27,397 nucleotides of DNA, from positions 1 to 27,397 of IMG/VR virus record IMGVR_UViG_3300009034_000182; one strand, 5' to 3'. Numbering within the stretch: the first letter of the stretch is position 1; each line of letters opens with the position of its first letter. A program made the position numbers and the translations under genes. The notes under the pieces are model-generated. The model was not told where the DNA came from and searched no databases. It was given only the letters and a program-made list of their open reading frames with translations. Positions 8,589-16,800 of the stretch are shown piece after piece. Source of the stretch: a virus.

Positions 8589-8962
8589 TTGTAGTCCTCC
8601 AGTTTTCCAAGCACAATAACGTGTGCGAGGAAGTTGTCAGTCACGATTCTGTTCTTACCCATAGAGACTCTATCCTCGTAGTCGCTCATTATAGTCTCGC
8701 TCTTCTTCGGCTTCTTCAAGAAAAGTCTGCTGATGAACTTGACTAAGCCCTTGAATCTATTTCTTCCCCAATCGGCTTCTAGTCCTCTTAGGTGTGCCAA
8801 TATTTCTTCTTCCGCTTCTTTTTTGAACCAGATATCATAGACTCTGATTTCTCTTGCATAGACCGCGTGTTGACCTTTATTTTTGAATCTAAGGTCAGAG
8901 AGCCATTGTTCAAAAGTCTCCCACTTTTCTGGAAATGTATCTGCTGCTATGAATATGTGCAT
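8558..8962 (-). CDS. tail-cluster protein, paralogue 2 of a tandem pair
   Basis: The preferred start is the ATG at 8962, coupled as TAATG to the stop of the neighbouring gene; a longer in-frame start at 9049 would overlap that gene by 88 bases. The resulting 134-residue protein begins MHIFIAAD and contains REIRVYDIWFKKEAEEEIL and a C-terminal NFLAHVIVLGKLEDY. These segments align with the product of the adjacent upstream gene (MHLIVIAD, RELKIFDIVYRKDLEDELL, NFWIHLYVMGKIEDG), so the two are tandem paralogues. The central Lys-rich part diverges. The family was not recognised. Position between the major tail protein and the gp10-like gene suggests a tail or tail-assembly role. Confidence 0.68.
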   Translation of the reverse strand: MHIFIAADTFPEKWETFEQWLSDLRFKNKGQHAVYAREIRVYDIWFKKEAEEEILAHLRGLEADWGRNRFKGLVKFISRLFLKKPKKSETIMSDYEDRVSMGKNRIVTDNFLAHVIVLGKLEDYKCKKTGREIT

Positions 8963-9363
8963 TACATCATCTCCCTCCCGAAGTTTTTGTTCTTTGGGTC
9001 TGTGAAAAAGCCGTCCTCGATTTTTCCCATCACGTACAGATGAATCCAAAAGTTCTTGTCCGCCACAGCAGATTCCGGTGCAGCGACTATTTTTTTGATG
9101 TCTATTCCCTTTAGTGGCATCAGTTTTTTGATGAGTTTCTGCGTCATGCTCATCTCTTTGAATCTTCCGTCTCCGGGCGATATTGCTTTTAGTACACTAA
9201 GTAGCTCGTCTTCAAGGTCTTTCCGGTATACTATGTCGAATATCTTTAACTCTCTCACGCTGACTGTCGGCTTGAGCGGGTGGCTGAATTCGTACTTTTC
9301 CATGTATTCTCGAAAGTTCTCTAAGTGTTTCGGACAGCCATCCGCTATGACTATCAAGTGCAA
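8962..9363 (-). CDS. tail-cluster protein, paralogue 1 of a tandem pair
   Basis: A TTG at 9363 lies six bases after GGAGAT and gives MHLIVIAD, matching the start of its paralogue, so it is preferred over the upstream in-frame TTG at 9393 that overlaps the major tail protein gene. The product is 133 residues: an N-terminal beta-alpha segment, a helix after KIFDIVYRKDLEDELLSVLK, a Lys-rich middle (QKLIKKLMPLKGIDIKKI) and a C-terminal NFWIHLYVMGKIEDG. There is no signal peptide or membrane segment. Its function is unknown. The shared ends and diverged middle of the two paralogues suggest duplication followed by specialisation, perhaps as partners in one complex. Confidence 0.66.
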   Translation of the reverse strand: MHLIVIADGCPKHLENFREYMEKYEFSHPLKPTVSVRELKIFDIVYRKDLEDELLSVLKAISPGDGRFKEMSMTQKLIKKLMPLKGIDIKKIVAAPESAVADKNFWIHLYVMGKIEDGFFTDPKNKNFGREMM

Positions 9364-9374
9364 TCTTATCTCCT

Positions 9375-10466
9375 CTAGTCTGTGTCGTCCCAATTGGTCG
9401 GGTCGTTGGTTACATCTGCGGTTATTATCTCAAGTTGGTAATAGCTTGCAGTCCACGGGAATGTTATCTCCTGAACTTTTGTCGGGTCTATATCCATGGG
9501 AATCTCTCCTATGACCACGTCCCTGAAAGTCCAGTTAATTGCTTGCGTTGCTGGTGCTGCCCTGTTGTTTATGTCGAAATTGAACTGCTTTTTCTTCACA
9601 GTCGCTGCTGGAACGTATGGTGCTGTTGCATCGTTCATCAAGGCATCGTACAAGTCCATACCACTTGTAGTGGTCACGTTAATCGTAGCCGTGCCTGAAA
9701 TCTCCTGCCTCCCTGGGATTATGTCGTAAAAGCTCCTTCTCAGAGTGCTTGCTCCGTCGCTTGCTAAAGCATAGTTCCTTGTTATGTTGTTGTTTATGGT
9801 GAACTCGAATGCTGTGAATTCCCCCGCTCTCTCAGTTTCAGTTCCGTCATCTGCGTAGCTTATCACGCAGTGTCCCCAGCCGAATGGTGGCTTCGTTGAG
9901 CGGCTCAAACTCTGAAAGGCTTGAGACGTGTAAGCCGCCGCCTGTTTTGCAAAGAAATCAAATGTGCACTCTACTCGTTCCCCAGCCCTTGCTCTCATAG
10001 TAAACGAGTCTACTACACACCCGCTCAATATGTTCATTCTTATATTCTTCGCTGTCGTGGTGGTTATGTTGTGCCCCACTTCCATTGTAAAGCTCGGTAA
10101 TAGATGACTTCCGTATGCGCTTGTATCTGTATTCGGGATGACAAACGCTGACCCACTGTGAAACTTATTATACGCGTCTAAAGGCAGTTTGAGCAACCAA
10201 ACATCCATAGTTGTAGCGTCCAAATCATCCGGTAGCCAAAACGTCAGAGTCCCTGTCACTTCATGCGCTCCCTTTATCACGTCCCCTGCTTTTCTGAATC
10301 TTGCCCCGCCTAGTACCCATTCCTGTGTTACGTTCTCATTTATATTAAATGAACATGAGCGAAGCCAAGTAACTCTCTCCGTGGGCGTGACTGGTGTTCC
10401 ATATGCAGCTGCTGCCTCGTATCCCCAGTCTGCTATTCCTTCCCAACCATATACGTATGTCGGCAT
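9375..10466 (-). CDS. major tail (tube) protein
   Basis: The 363-residue beta-rich protein starts MPTYVYGWEGIADWGYE and contains two long regions with the pattern of tail-tube proteins: GAHEVTGTLTFWLPD near residue 68 and GRQEISGTATINVTTTSG near 255, each followed by a predicted helix. In tail-tube families the S/TGTxTF strands surround the tube-forming beta sandwich. The presence of two such segments suggests either a duplicated fold or a tube domain plus an outer domain. It begins with a TAATG overlap of the small preceding gene and follows the tail terminator, the usual siphovirus order. No sheath gene is seen, which argues against a contractile tail. Confidence 0.82.
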   Translation of the reverse strand: MPTYVYGWEGIADWGYEAAAAYGTPVTPTERVTWLRSCSFNINENVTQEWVLGGARFRKAGDVIKGAHEVTGTLTFWLPDDLDATTMDVWLLKLPLDAYNKFHSGSAFVIPNTDTSAYGSHLLPSFTMEVGHNITTTTAKNIRMNILSGCVVDSFTMRARAGERVECTFDFFAKQAAAYTSQAFQSLSRSTKPPFGWGHCVISYADDGTETERAGEFTAFEFTINNNITRNYALASDGASTLRRSFYDIIPGRQEISGTATINVTTTSGMDLYDALMNDATAPYVPAATVKKKQFNFDINNRAAPATQAINWTFRDVVIGEIPMDIDPTKVQEITFPWTASYYQLEIITADVTNDPTNWDDTD

Positions 10467-10657
10467 TATTCATTACCTCTTTTTATCTTAACTAACTTGG
10501 GTTTTATTTTTCTCTCTTCGACTTTGTCGAAGAATTTATTCGACTTCAAGATACTCTCTGCGACATCGTCAGGCAAATCCAAGACGTCTCCGTCTTTCAA
10601 CACCTTTGCCGCTCCCTGCAGGATTATCTGTCCGTCTCCTCTATATCGGATTTTCAT
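10466..10657 (-). CDS. small basic tail-cluster protein
   Basis: This 63-residue protein begins MKIRYRGDGQIILQGAAKVL, has a compact beta-like segment with DGDVLDLPDDVAESILKS, and ends in a strongly basic tail. GGAGGAGAT upstream supports the ATG, and the gene ends TAATG with the major tail protein. Small proteins of this layout (short strand, DGDVxDLPDD, helix, Lys-rich end) are common next to tail or connector genes of phages, but the role is not known to me. Confidence 0.6.
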   Translation of the reverse strand: MKIRYRGDGQIILQGAAKVLKDGDVLDLPDDVAESILKSNKFFDKVEERKIKPKLVKIKRGNE

Positions 10658-10695
10658 TTCTCTTTATCTCCTCCTTTCTTTCCACATCCGTTCAT
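10654..10695 (-). other. 13-codon leader ORF, coupled to the next gene
   Basis: An ATG at 10695 lies six bases after GAGGT and encodes MNGCGKKGGDKEK, ending in an ATGA overlap with the 63-residue gene. It may be a translated leader peptide, or the true N-terminus of the next protein separated by a one-base frame break, because N-terminal Gly/Cys-rich segments occur in other small phage proteins. Evidence is weak because of the length. Confidence 0.3.
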
Positions 10696-10706
10696 ATTTT
10701 TACCTC

Positions 10707-11384
10707 TTAAGTGTAATAATGTCGGACCTGAATCTCCGCCGATTTCCTATGAAGTCCCCCGGTCCTCTTGGAGGCTTCGGCTTCTATGTTGACAGCTCTG
10801 GTGACTACTAAATCCTCTATGCCATTTTTCTCCAAAGTAGCTTGCTGGCTGGCGAGAGTGTCATAAACATCATCCCATAGCTCGTCCAATTCCTTGCTCG
10901 AAGTTGAAAAAACATCTATGGTTATGTTCATCATGACTTCCTTATAGTCCGCCCCTATACTTTGCCAATCATCCCTCTGCCCGCTGTGGGATAGAACTAT
11001 AACCGGATAAACAATATCTGCCTTGGGAAAAGAGGTATAGACAAGGGACTGGTTCGTTGAGGAATATCTATATGTTATATCTACATTGTTGACTCCTACT
11101 GCCGGCGCTGTTGTGAAAATCACTTTTTTGTTTGCATATTCGACCTGATAGTCTATTCCCATCGTCTTTGTTGAAGCCCCGATAGCGACAGTGCTGACAT
11201 TCAGAACATTTCCATTGGTCACAGTAAATTCTGTCTCATCTCCGTCCCCGTTGAATTCTTGAGTGGCAGAAGTCCCCCTGCTTTCTGGGTCTGTGACTCC
11301 GTTCCTTAGAATCTCACGTATAAGAATAAGAGTATCATGAAACATGGTTGCGCTTGCAACAGTCCTTAAAGTGGTGGTTGCCAA
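10707..11384 (-). CDS. tail terminator / tail completion protein with inserted beta domain
   Basis: The 225-residue protein starts at a TTG six bases after AGGTG. Residues about 13-38 (FHDTLILIREILRNGVTDPE) and 115-225 (FPKADIVYPVIVLSHSG; STSSKELDELWDDVYDTLAS; HRKSAEIQVRHYY) fit a small alpha/beta tail terminator, which caps the tail tube and joins it to the head. Between them, residues about 43-107 form a separate module (FNGDGDETEFTVTNGNVLNV ... DYQVEYANKKVIFTTAPAVG) resembling a beta domain that recurs in many virion proteins. An insertion of this kind would project from the neck. It is the first gene of the tail transcription unit. Confidence 0.72.
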   Translation of the reverse strand: MATTTLRTVASATMFHDTLILIREILRNGVTDPESRGTSATQEFNGDGDETEFTVTNGNVLNVSTVAIGASTKTMGIDYQVEYANKKVIFTTAPAVGVNNVDITYRYSSTNQSLVYTSFPKADIVYPVIVLSHSGQRDDWQSIGADYKEVMMNITIDVFSTSSKELDELWDDVYDTLASQQATLEKNGIEDLVVTRAVNIEAEASKRTGGLHRKSAEIQVRHYYT

Positions 11385-11408
11385 ATATACACCTGCTTTG
11401 GTGGTAGT

Positions 11409-11432
11409 TCAGCACTCCGCTTGTCGTGCTGA
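11409..11432 (-). promoter_or_regulatory. stem-loop in the leader of the tail operon
   Basis: A perfect 7-bp inverted repeat (TCAGCAC / GTGCTGA) with a 10-base loop lies between the TATA box and the first tail gene. It would form close to the 5' end of the mRNA if transcription starts about 25 bases from the TATA box. It could act as an RNA structure or as a protein-binding site. Comparable hairpins follow two other copies of the same promoter in this window. Confidence 0.5.
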
Positions 11433-11449
11433 TATATATTAGAATGTAT

Positions 11450-11470
11450 ATTTCGCTTTATATAGATTAC
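11450..11470 (-). promoter_or_regulatory. archaeal-type promoter of the tail operon (shared late-promoter motif, copy 1)
   Basis: On the minus strand the sequence GTAATCTATATAAAGCGAAA contains a TATATAAA box centred near 11461, about 77 bases before the tail-terminator start codon. The box and its flanks are nearly identical to the elements at 17353 and 25138, far more than a TATA box alone requires. It directly follows the end of the previous gene and a T6 tract. Confidence 0.7.
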
Positions 11471-11486
11471 AGTAGATAAAAGTCTG

Positions 11487-11492
11487 AAAAAA
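11487..11492 (-). terminator. T-tract, possible transcription terminator
   Basis: Six T residues on the minus strand lie within 15 bases after the stop codon of the CxxC-rich protein gene and ahead of the tail-operon promoter. Archaeal RNA polymerase commonly stops at such T-rich tracts. No hairpin precedes it. Confidence 0.4.
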
Positions 11493-11498
11493 GTTGTT

Positions 11499-11951
11499 CT
11501 AAATCTGTGTGCAGACAACTTCTCCCTTTATGCCGAACAGTTTGCAGTCGTCGACCGACATACTTGTCGAATATCCCGATTTGAGCAGTTTTTCTCTGCC
11601 ATTATACTGCATTACGCAGACCGAGTATTCGGGTGGACATCTGAATATGCACTTTTGCCACGACCTATATACGTCTATTTCCACGTCCAGCTCTGTCCTC
11701 GATTCTTCCACATTTTTACATTCTACTACTTCAGGACAGACGCATTCCAATTCTTCGCACTCTTCGCACTCCTCGACTTCAGGACAGGTCACTTCCTCGC
11801 ACTCTTCGCATACTGTCGGTTCAGGACAAGTTTCACACTCATCACAAACAGGACATTCATCACATGCAGGGCATGGTGGATTTAAGAGAAAATATCCCAA
11901 GCCTGCACCGATAACCATTCCTATTAGTAGAGTGGCAATGAATTTCTTCAT
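11499..11951 (-). CDS. membrane-anchored CxxC-repeat protein
   Basis: The start at 11951 is preferred over an in-frame ATG at 12032, because it gives a clean signal anchor (MKKFIATLLIGMVIGAGLGY) and sits exactly where a TATA-like box predicts a leaderless transcript. The 150-residue protein then runs into a ladder of Cys-Pro/Glu motifs (CPACDECPVCDECETCPEP and similar, about 14 cysteines in 50 residues, many as CxxC) and a C-terminal globular part with six further cysteines (CIFRCPPEYSVCVMQY). The ladder could bind metal or form a disulfide-locked stalk outside the cell. It ends the glycoprotein transcription unit. The family was not recognised; a shorter Cys ladder occurs in the 20242-21003 protein. 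Confidence 0.75.
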   Translation of the reverse strand: MKKFIATLLIGMVIGAGLGYFLLNPPCPACDECPVCDECETCPEPTVCEECEEVTCPEVEECEECEELECVCPEVVECKNVEESRTELDVEIDVYRSWQKCIFRCPPEYSVCVMQYNGREKLLKSGYSTSMSVDDCKLFGIKGEVVCTQI

Positions 11952-11970
11952 AAAGTAGATTAATTTTGGA

Positions 11971-11980
11971 TATTTAAATA
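11971..11980 (-). promoter_or_regulatory. TATA-like box for a leaderless transcript
   Basis: TATTTAAATA is centred 25 bases upstream of the ATG at 11951, and no Shine-Dalgarno sequence precedes that ATG. This spacing is what archaeal leaderless transcripts show. It supports the shorter start for the CxxC-repeat protein. Confidence 0.5.
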
Positions 11981-11982
11981 CA

Positions 11983-12177
11983 TTATCTTTGCAAATTACT
12001 TTCCAAATCGCAAACCAGAAATTCCTCATCAATTCCTATTCTTATTCCGGCGCCCCCATTTTTAATCGTGGTTACTAAATTTCTCAATACTCTATTATTG
12101 CACTGACTTCTGAGGCGTCCGGAGAGTTCTGGATATGCGATGAAGTAAATTATGACTATAGCTAAAGCCAAAGCCAA
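11983..12177 (-). CDS. small membrane protein with unclear start
   Basis: The frame encodes a hydrophobic segment (ALALAIVIIYFIAYPELSG) and then a Cys-containing, partly basic tail ending SNLQR. Only a TTG at 12177 is available as a canonical start, and it falls inside the hydrophobic stretch. The frame remains open back to 12219, where the translation reads IKIKLNKWKIIAILL, exactly what the N-terminus of a signal anchor should look like, but without ATG, GTG or TTG. Either a rare start codon is used or a base is missing. A GGTGA site lies just upstream, two bases before a TTG in another frame. The function is unknown. Confidence 0.45.
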   Translation of the reverse strand: MALALAIVIIYFIAYPELSGRLRSQCNNRVLRNLVTTIKNGGAGIRIGIDEEFLVCDLESNLQR

Positions 12178-12230
12178 TAGTATTGCTATGATTTTCCATT
12201 TGTTTAATTTGATTTTGATTCAATTCACCT

Positions 12231-13868
12231 TTATTCTTTAAAGCAGCCTCCATCACATGTGATTATGCATTTATTGGCTGCATCCTGTCCTTTGAATGTT
12301 AATGTTCCATAGTTAAATATATCGGCAGATGTATAAAAAGTCCCTGCATTGGTTATTGTTATATCGTTTCCTCCCATATCACACGCTACAGTATTATTAC
12401 AATTATCTGAACAGTCTATATCCCAACCGCTCGTATCACATGTGCAAGTATCAGCTGGTGATGTTGTTACATAATCAAATGGAATTGTACAAGAACTTCC
12501 ATTCCAATTATTGCTTGTATCGTTGGCGTAGACACACCATTGTATAGTGGTATCTGCTATAGAGTTCACGGTTTTAGTCACATTAGACCAAGTACTCCCA
12601 CCAAAAGAAACCCAAGTGTCGTTGATAAATTTGTCGGTTGTTATATTATGTTTAATATAACCGTAATCCATAGATAACGTGACTCCTGATGCAGAAACAT
12701 CATACATAACTAAATGGTGAATAATATTACCCGATATATAATCTGACAATTCAGAACTTGTAGTTATGTTTTTTGTAAGTGTTTTGTCATTATTCCAACA
12801 ATTGGCAAAATCTTCTTCAACCCACGCACTACCCGTATAATTCCATATATAAAGAATACAACCCTTTCCTCCACCAGCAGCATTAGCTTGCCCTTCCCAC
12901 GAAACATAAACCCAATCCTGTGTTCCAGATAATGTAGTATCGAACCTATAAAATGGATAAAATCCCTCTGCTGTAGCTTGGGAGTCTCTCGTATCTTCAG
13001 ATGCACCAACTTCTAAATAATCTGAAGCAGAGAGTTCGCTTCCAAGTCCAAACGTTACTAAGACGGGAGGCAAACTCTGATTATATCCACTTTCTGCATG
13101 TGAGGCAGTATCGTTAGCTTTTATAGTGACATCACTTGCCAGAGTTGTGCCATTATAAAATGAAAATATATATCCACTCAATCCAGTATCATCAGTCCAA
13201 TTCAAACTATGTAAAACATCCGAGCCAGCTAAGGTCGAGTTTGTGGAATTGTCATAGTATTTTGGTGCTTCTAAATCAGGGTCATATAATCTAAAATAAA
13301 GGGTTTCATTGTTTGTAGGAATGTCGTATTGCGCCCTAACTATCCCAGCTTTGTATATCCAAGCCCAGCGATAGTTTGGATTGAGAATAACTTTGATGTT
13401 TCTTTCAAACTTTAATTCAATTTCTCTAGACAATTTATAAGTTGGACCACTATAAAACAAATCTCTGACTTCATATCTGAGGAAAAATCCGCTTCCATTC
13501 AATACTTCCACTTTATGATAGATTGGAAAAAGACTAATATCATCTATCTTTCCCTGAAATTCGTAAGTCTGTGTGATTATCGGTCCTCTGATATATGGAG
13601 TATATTTTATGATTTTTACTGTTTGGCTGATATTATTTATAAAAGTCTCTATTTCTATTCCAGACCTATTTCTATTCATTTTGGATGTTCCGTCAAAAAG
13701 AAAAAGATATTCTCTCCCCACAATAATCCATCGGTTTCTTTCGTTCTTGAGATAGAGAGTTGTCTTGTCTTTATCTACTCTAATCCTTACTTTAACGCCA
13801 AGAGAAACATAAACCGCGGAAGCTAAGACTAAAAGTATTAGAAAGCCTATTATATATTTTTTCGCCAA
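12231..13868 (-). CDS. exported glycoprotein, candidate surface or fibre protein
   Basis: About 545 residues from a TTG at 13868, eight bases after GAGGTG; an in-frame GTG at 13877 overlaps the preceding gene. A basic N-terminus and a hydrophobic segment (KKYIIGFLILLVLASAVYV) form a signal peptide or anchor. The N-terminal 180 residues are beta-rich with few sequons; the remainder is sequon-rich and contains jelly-roll-like segments (DWVYVSWEGQANAAGGGKGC). The C-terminus has a Cys cluster (DTCTCDTSGWDIDCSDNCNN) and parallel-beta-like turns (GGNDITITNAGTFYTSADIF). Such Cys-rich endings occur in surface proteins of uncultured archaea. It follows the repetitive fibre-like gene directly and the two probably act together, which is inference. 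Confidence 0.75.
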   Translation of the reverse strand: MAKKYIIGFLILLVLASAVYVSLGVKVRIRVDKDKTTLYLKNERNRWIIVGREYLFLFDGTSKMNRNRSGIEIETFINNISQTVKIIKYTPYIRGPIITQTYEFQGKIDDISLFPIYHKVEVLNGSGFFLRYEVRDLFYSGPTYKLSREIELKFERNIKVILNPNYRWAWIYKAGIVRAQYDIPTNNETLYFRLYDPDLEAPKYYDNSTNSTLAGSDVLHSLNWTDDTGLSGYIFSFYNGTTLASDVTIKANDTASHAESGYNQSLPPVLVTFGLGSELSASDYLEVGASEDTRDSQATAEGFYPFYRFDTTLSGTQDWVYVSWEGQANAAGGGKGCILYIWNYTGSAWVEEDFANCWNNDKTLTKNITTSSELSDYISGNIIHHLVMYDVSASGVTLSMDYGYIKHNITTDKFINDTWVSFGGSTWSNVTKTVNSIADTTIQWCVYANDTSNNWNGSSCTIPFDYVTTSPADTCTCDTSGWDIDCSDNCNNTVACDMGGNDITITNAGTFYTSADIFNYGTLTFKGQDAANKCIITCDGGCFKE

Positions 13869-13870
13869 TC

Positions 13871-16800
13871 TTAACACACCTCAAGAGTGCTGGTTGGACC
13901 ATCAGTGATTAAACATGTTCCATTCCAATAAATCATTGCATCACTTTCCCCATAGGTTATATTAGTTACAACCGTTAGGTTCTTACCGCTCATGTTCCAA
14001 TTGTCTGTCACGGTTATATTCGGTGAATTCATAGTATCACTATATTTGTGGAAAGTAAAGTTATCAATTACTGCCCATATTTCGGTGGAAGAGTTTCCTC
14101 GGTCTAAATCCCACGATGAGTTTGTAAAATCATAGCTTGAATTGCTCATATCAAAAATTGTAGTATTGTCATACCAATCGAGCGATGCGTTAGTCCAATA
14201 TTCGTATGAACTGTTAGACATGTCAAATATGGTTGTATTACTCTGCCAGTCAAGGGACGAGTTATCCCAGTATTCATAACTTGAGTTTACAATCTGAACA
14301 TTGGATATATTACCCCAATCGAGACTTCCTACCCACGATGTATCTAAATCATGAGTTGTTAAGTTGCCCCACCCCAATGTATTTTCCCAAATTCTATTTA
14401 GGTCTGCAAACGATGCGTTAGTATATTCATAACTCGAATTAACAATTTGAGCATTACTAATGTTGCCCCAGTCGAGACTACCAGTCCAGACTGTATCAAG
14501 ATTATAGTCTGATAAATTGCCCCAATGGAGGCTTCCAGACCAAGCAACATCTAAACTTCTTTCACTTACGTTTCCCCAACCTATGAAATTCTCCCAAGTT
14601 CGATTCAAATCAGTAAATGAAGCATTTGTATAATCGTAACTCGCATTAGACATGTCAAATATTGTCGTGTTATCATACCAATCCAGACTTGTGTTAGTCC
14701 AGTATTCATAACTTGAGTTATCTCTACGTGTAAATGTCAGATTACCATCCAAAGCATCTATAACCTGAGTTGTAGTGTTGTACCAGCTTGTTTGGGGTAC
14801 TAGACTACTTTCATCAATTTGTGATGCACCCAAACTATTCGCGGTTATATTTCCTCCGTGTAAAAAATTCTCCCAGCTTCTGTTCAAATCTGTGAAAGAA
14901 GCATTGGTGTATTCATAACTTGTATTGACGATTTGTGCGTTAGATATATTGCCCCAGTCAAGTGAACCCGTCCAATCTACATCCAAATCATATGCTGTTA
15001 GGTTGTCCCAATGTAAACTTCCTGTCCAAGCACTGTCTAGATTGAAACCAGTAAGATTTCCCCAATGTAGATAATTTACCCAACTTCTGTTTAAGTCCGT
15101 AAATGAAGCATTAGTATAAGCGGTTCCTGCATCAGCTGCACACATCCATACACCCGTTACCGTTTTCAATATCTGATTCTCTGCACACGTTGTGATATTA
15201 GTGCCTGCAAGCATACTCCCACTCCAATCGCTGTCTAAATTATAATTATAGTTTGCCGCGCAACCCCAGACTCCACCAGTCATTTCCATTACCTCACCAG
15301 CATAATCGCACTTTGTTAGATTGTTAAAGTATAATAGGTTGTCCCAATCAGAGTTCAAGTCATATGTGACTAGATTAGCCCAAGGTATTGCAAGGTCGCT
15401 TTCGAGTATCTCATCGGTACCCAGACAGTCCACACATTCTGTGAGGTCTATCTCATTCAGACTCCAAGAGGCGTTTGTATAAGTAGTACCAGCATCCTGT
15501 TCGCACGTCCACACGCCACCAGCCATTTTCATTATATCGTCTTCATTAGAACAGGTTGAGATATTTCCTGTGAAGTTCATCGTGTTTTCCCAATCTCTAT
15601 CAAGATTTGCAAAGGAGGCGTTTGTGTATTCATAACTTATATTTGCCATGTCAAAGATTGTGGTGTTGTCGTACCAATCCAACGAACTGTTCGTCCAATA
15701 TTCATATGAACTGTTGGAAGCGGTTATACCTGTCAACTCTGCGCCAGAACCGACAAAATAAGTGGCTGATATATTACCAGTGATTGTTACATTACCGTCG
15801 ACTGTTACATTACCGCCGACATCTAAATCTCTCTCAATTTCAGTATTATTCACTTTCAAATCTTGGTCAATCTCAAGGTCAACACCGCTTAAATACCATG
15901 GGTCTCCCCTCATTTCTATACATCCTATACCAGTATGTCCACAAAGATAAGAAATATTTAAAATGTATCCAGTTATATCTCCAGTAACATTTAAATTTGT
16001 TAAATATGCCCCAGAGCCAAGGAAATAAACTGCAGAAACATTTCCTAAAGCAGTTATATTTACAGCCGCATCTATAGAGTCTGCTGAGATATCTGATACA
16101 TATAAATCTCCCCATCTTAATACTCCCGAACCAATATCATGTGAAAGAGTAGTTATTGGCATTAGATTTCCATCAAGATTTGAAGTCCCAGATACATTCA
16201 AATCTCCTCCAACAAAAACACTGCTAGCTGTCGTTAGATTATTTATCGTTAGATTATATATTCCCAAATCAACATTCTGCTCAGCGCCAGTATATGGGAC
16301 ATAACTCTCATTACTCATATCAAAAATCGTAGTATTGCTCTGCCAATCAAGACTTGCGTTTGTCCAATATTCGTAGCTAGAATTATCTCTTCTAAAAATG
16401 GTAGTATTATCGTACCAGTCTAATGATGTGTTCGTCCAGTATTCGTAACTTAAATTATATGTCCAATAATCAGAGATATTAGCCCTATACATTGTATCTC
16501 CCAGTTCCCAATATTTTTCAGTCAAAGAAGTCCCATTTTCAAAAAGAGTAGTATAGTCTAAATACTGTCCTGCTCCAGTCATATTCACATTTTCAGCATA
16601 TGTGGCATTTGGGGAAATAAAAGTTCCATTATCAATCCAAAGGGTTTCTCCTGCTCCAGCTAAATCTGAACAAAAATCTGTATCATCTCCGAATAGGTAA
16701 GTACAATTAATATTACCAAAAAGATAGGCTGCAGTTACATTTCCTGTGACTGTAAGATTTTCTATTGTAAGATTTCCCTCTGCATCAAGTGTATAATAAT

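Noticed and set aside
8963-9049. Extended start at 9049 for the second paralogue
   Set aside because: The extra residues lie in another frame of the neighbouring gene and have no counterpart in the paralogue.
11509-11958. Plus-strand Ser/His repeat frame opposite the CxxC ladder
   Set aside because: The repeats mirror the Cys/Glu codon repeats of the minus-strand gene, which has a signal anchor and a promoter.
11952-12032. Upstream in-frame ATG at 12032 for the CxxC-repeat protein
   Set aside because: It would run through the TATA-like box and bury the signal anchor; the leaderless start at 11951 fits better.
14130-16450. Tandem repeats as a mobile element or assembly duplication
   Set aside because: The repeats stay in frame, differ mainly at silent positions and are spread out, so they are coding repeats of a fibre-like protein.
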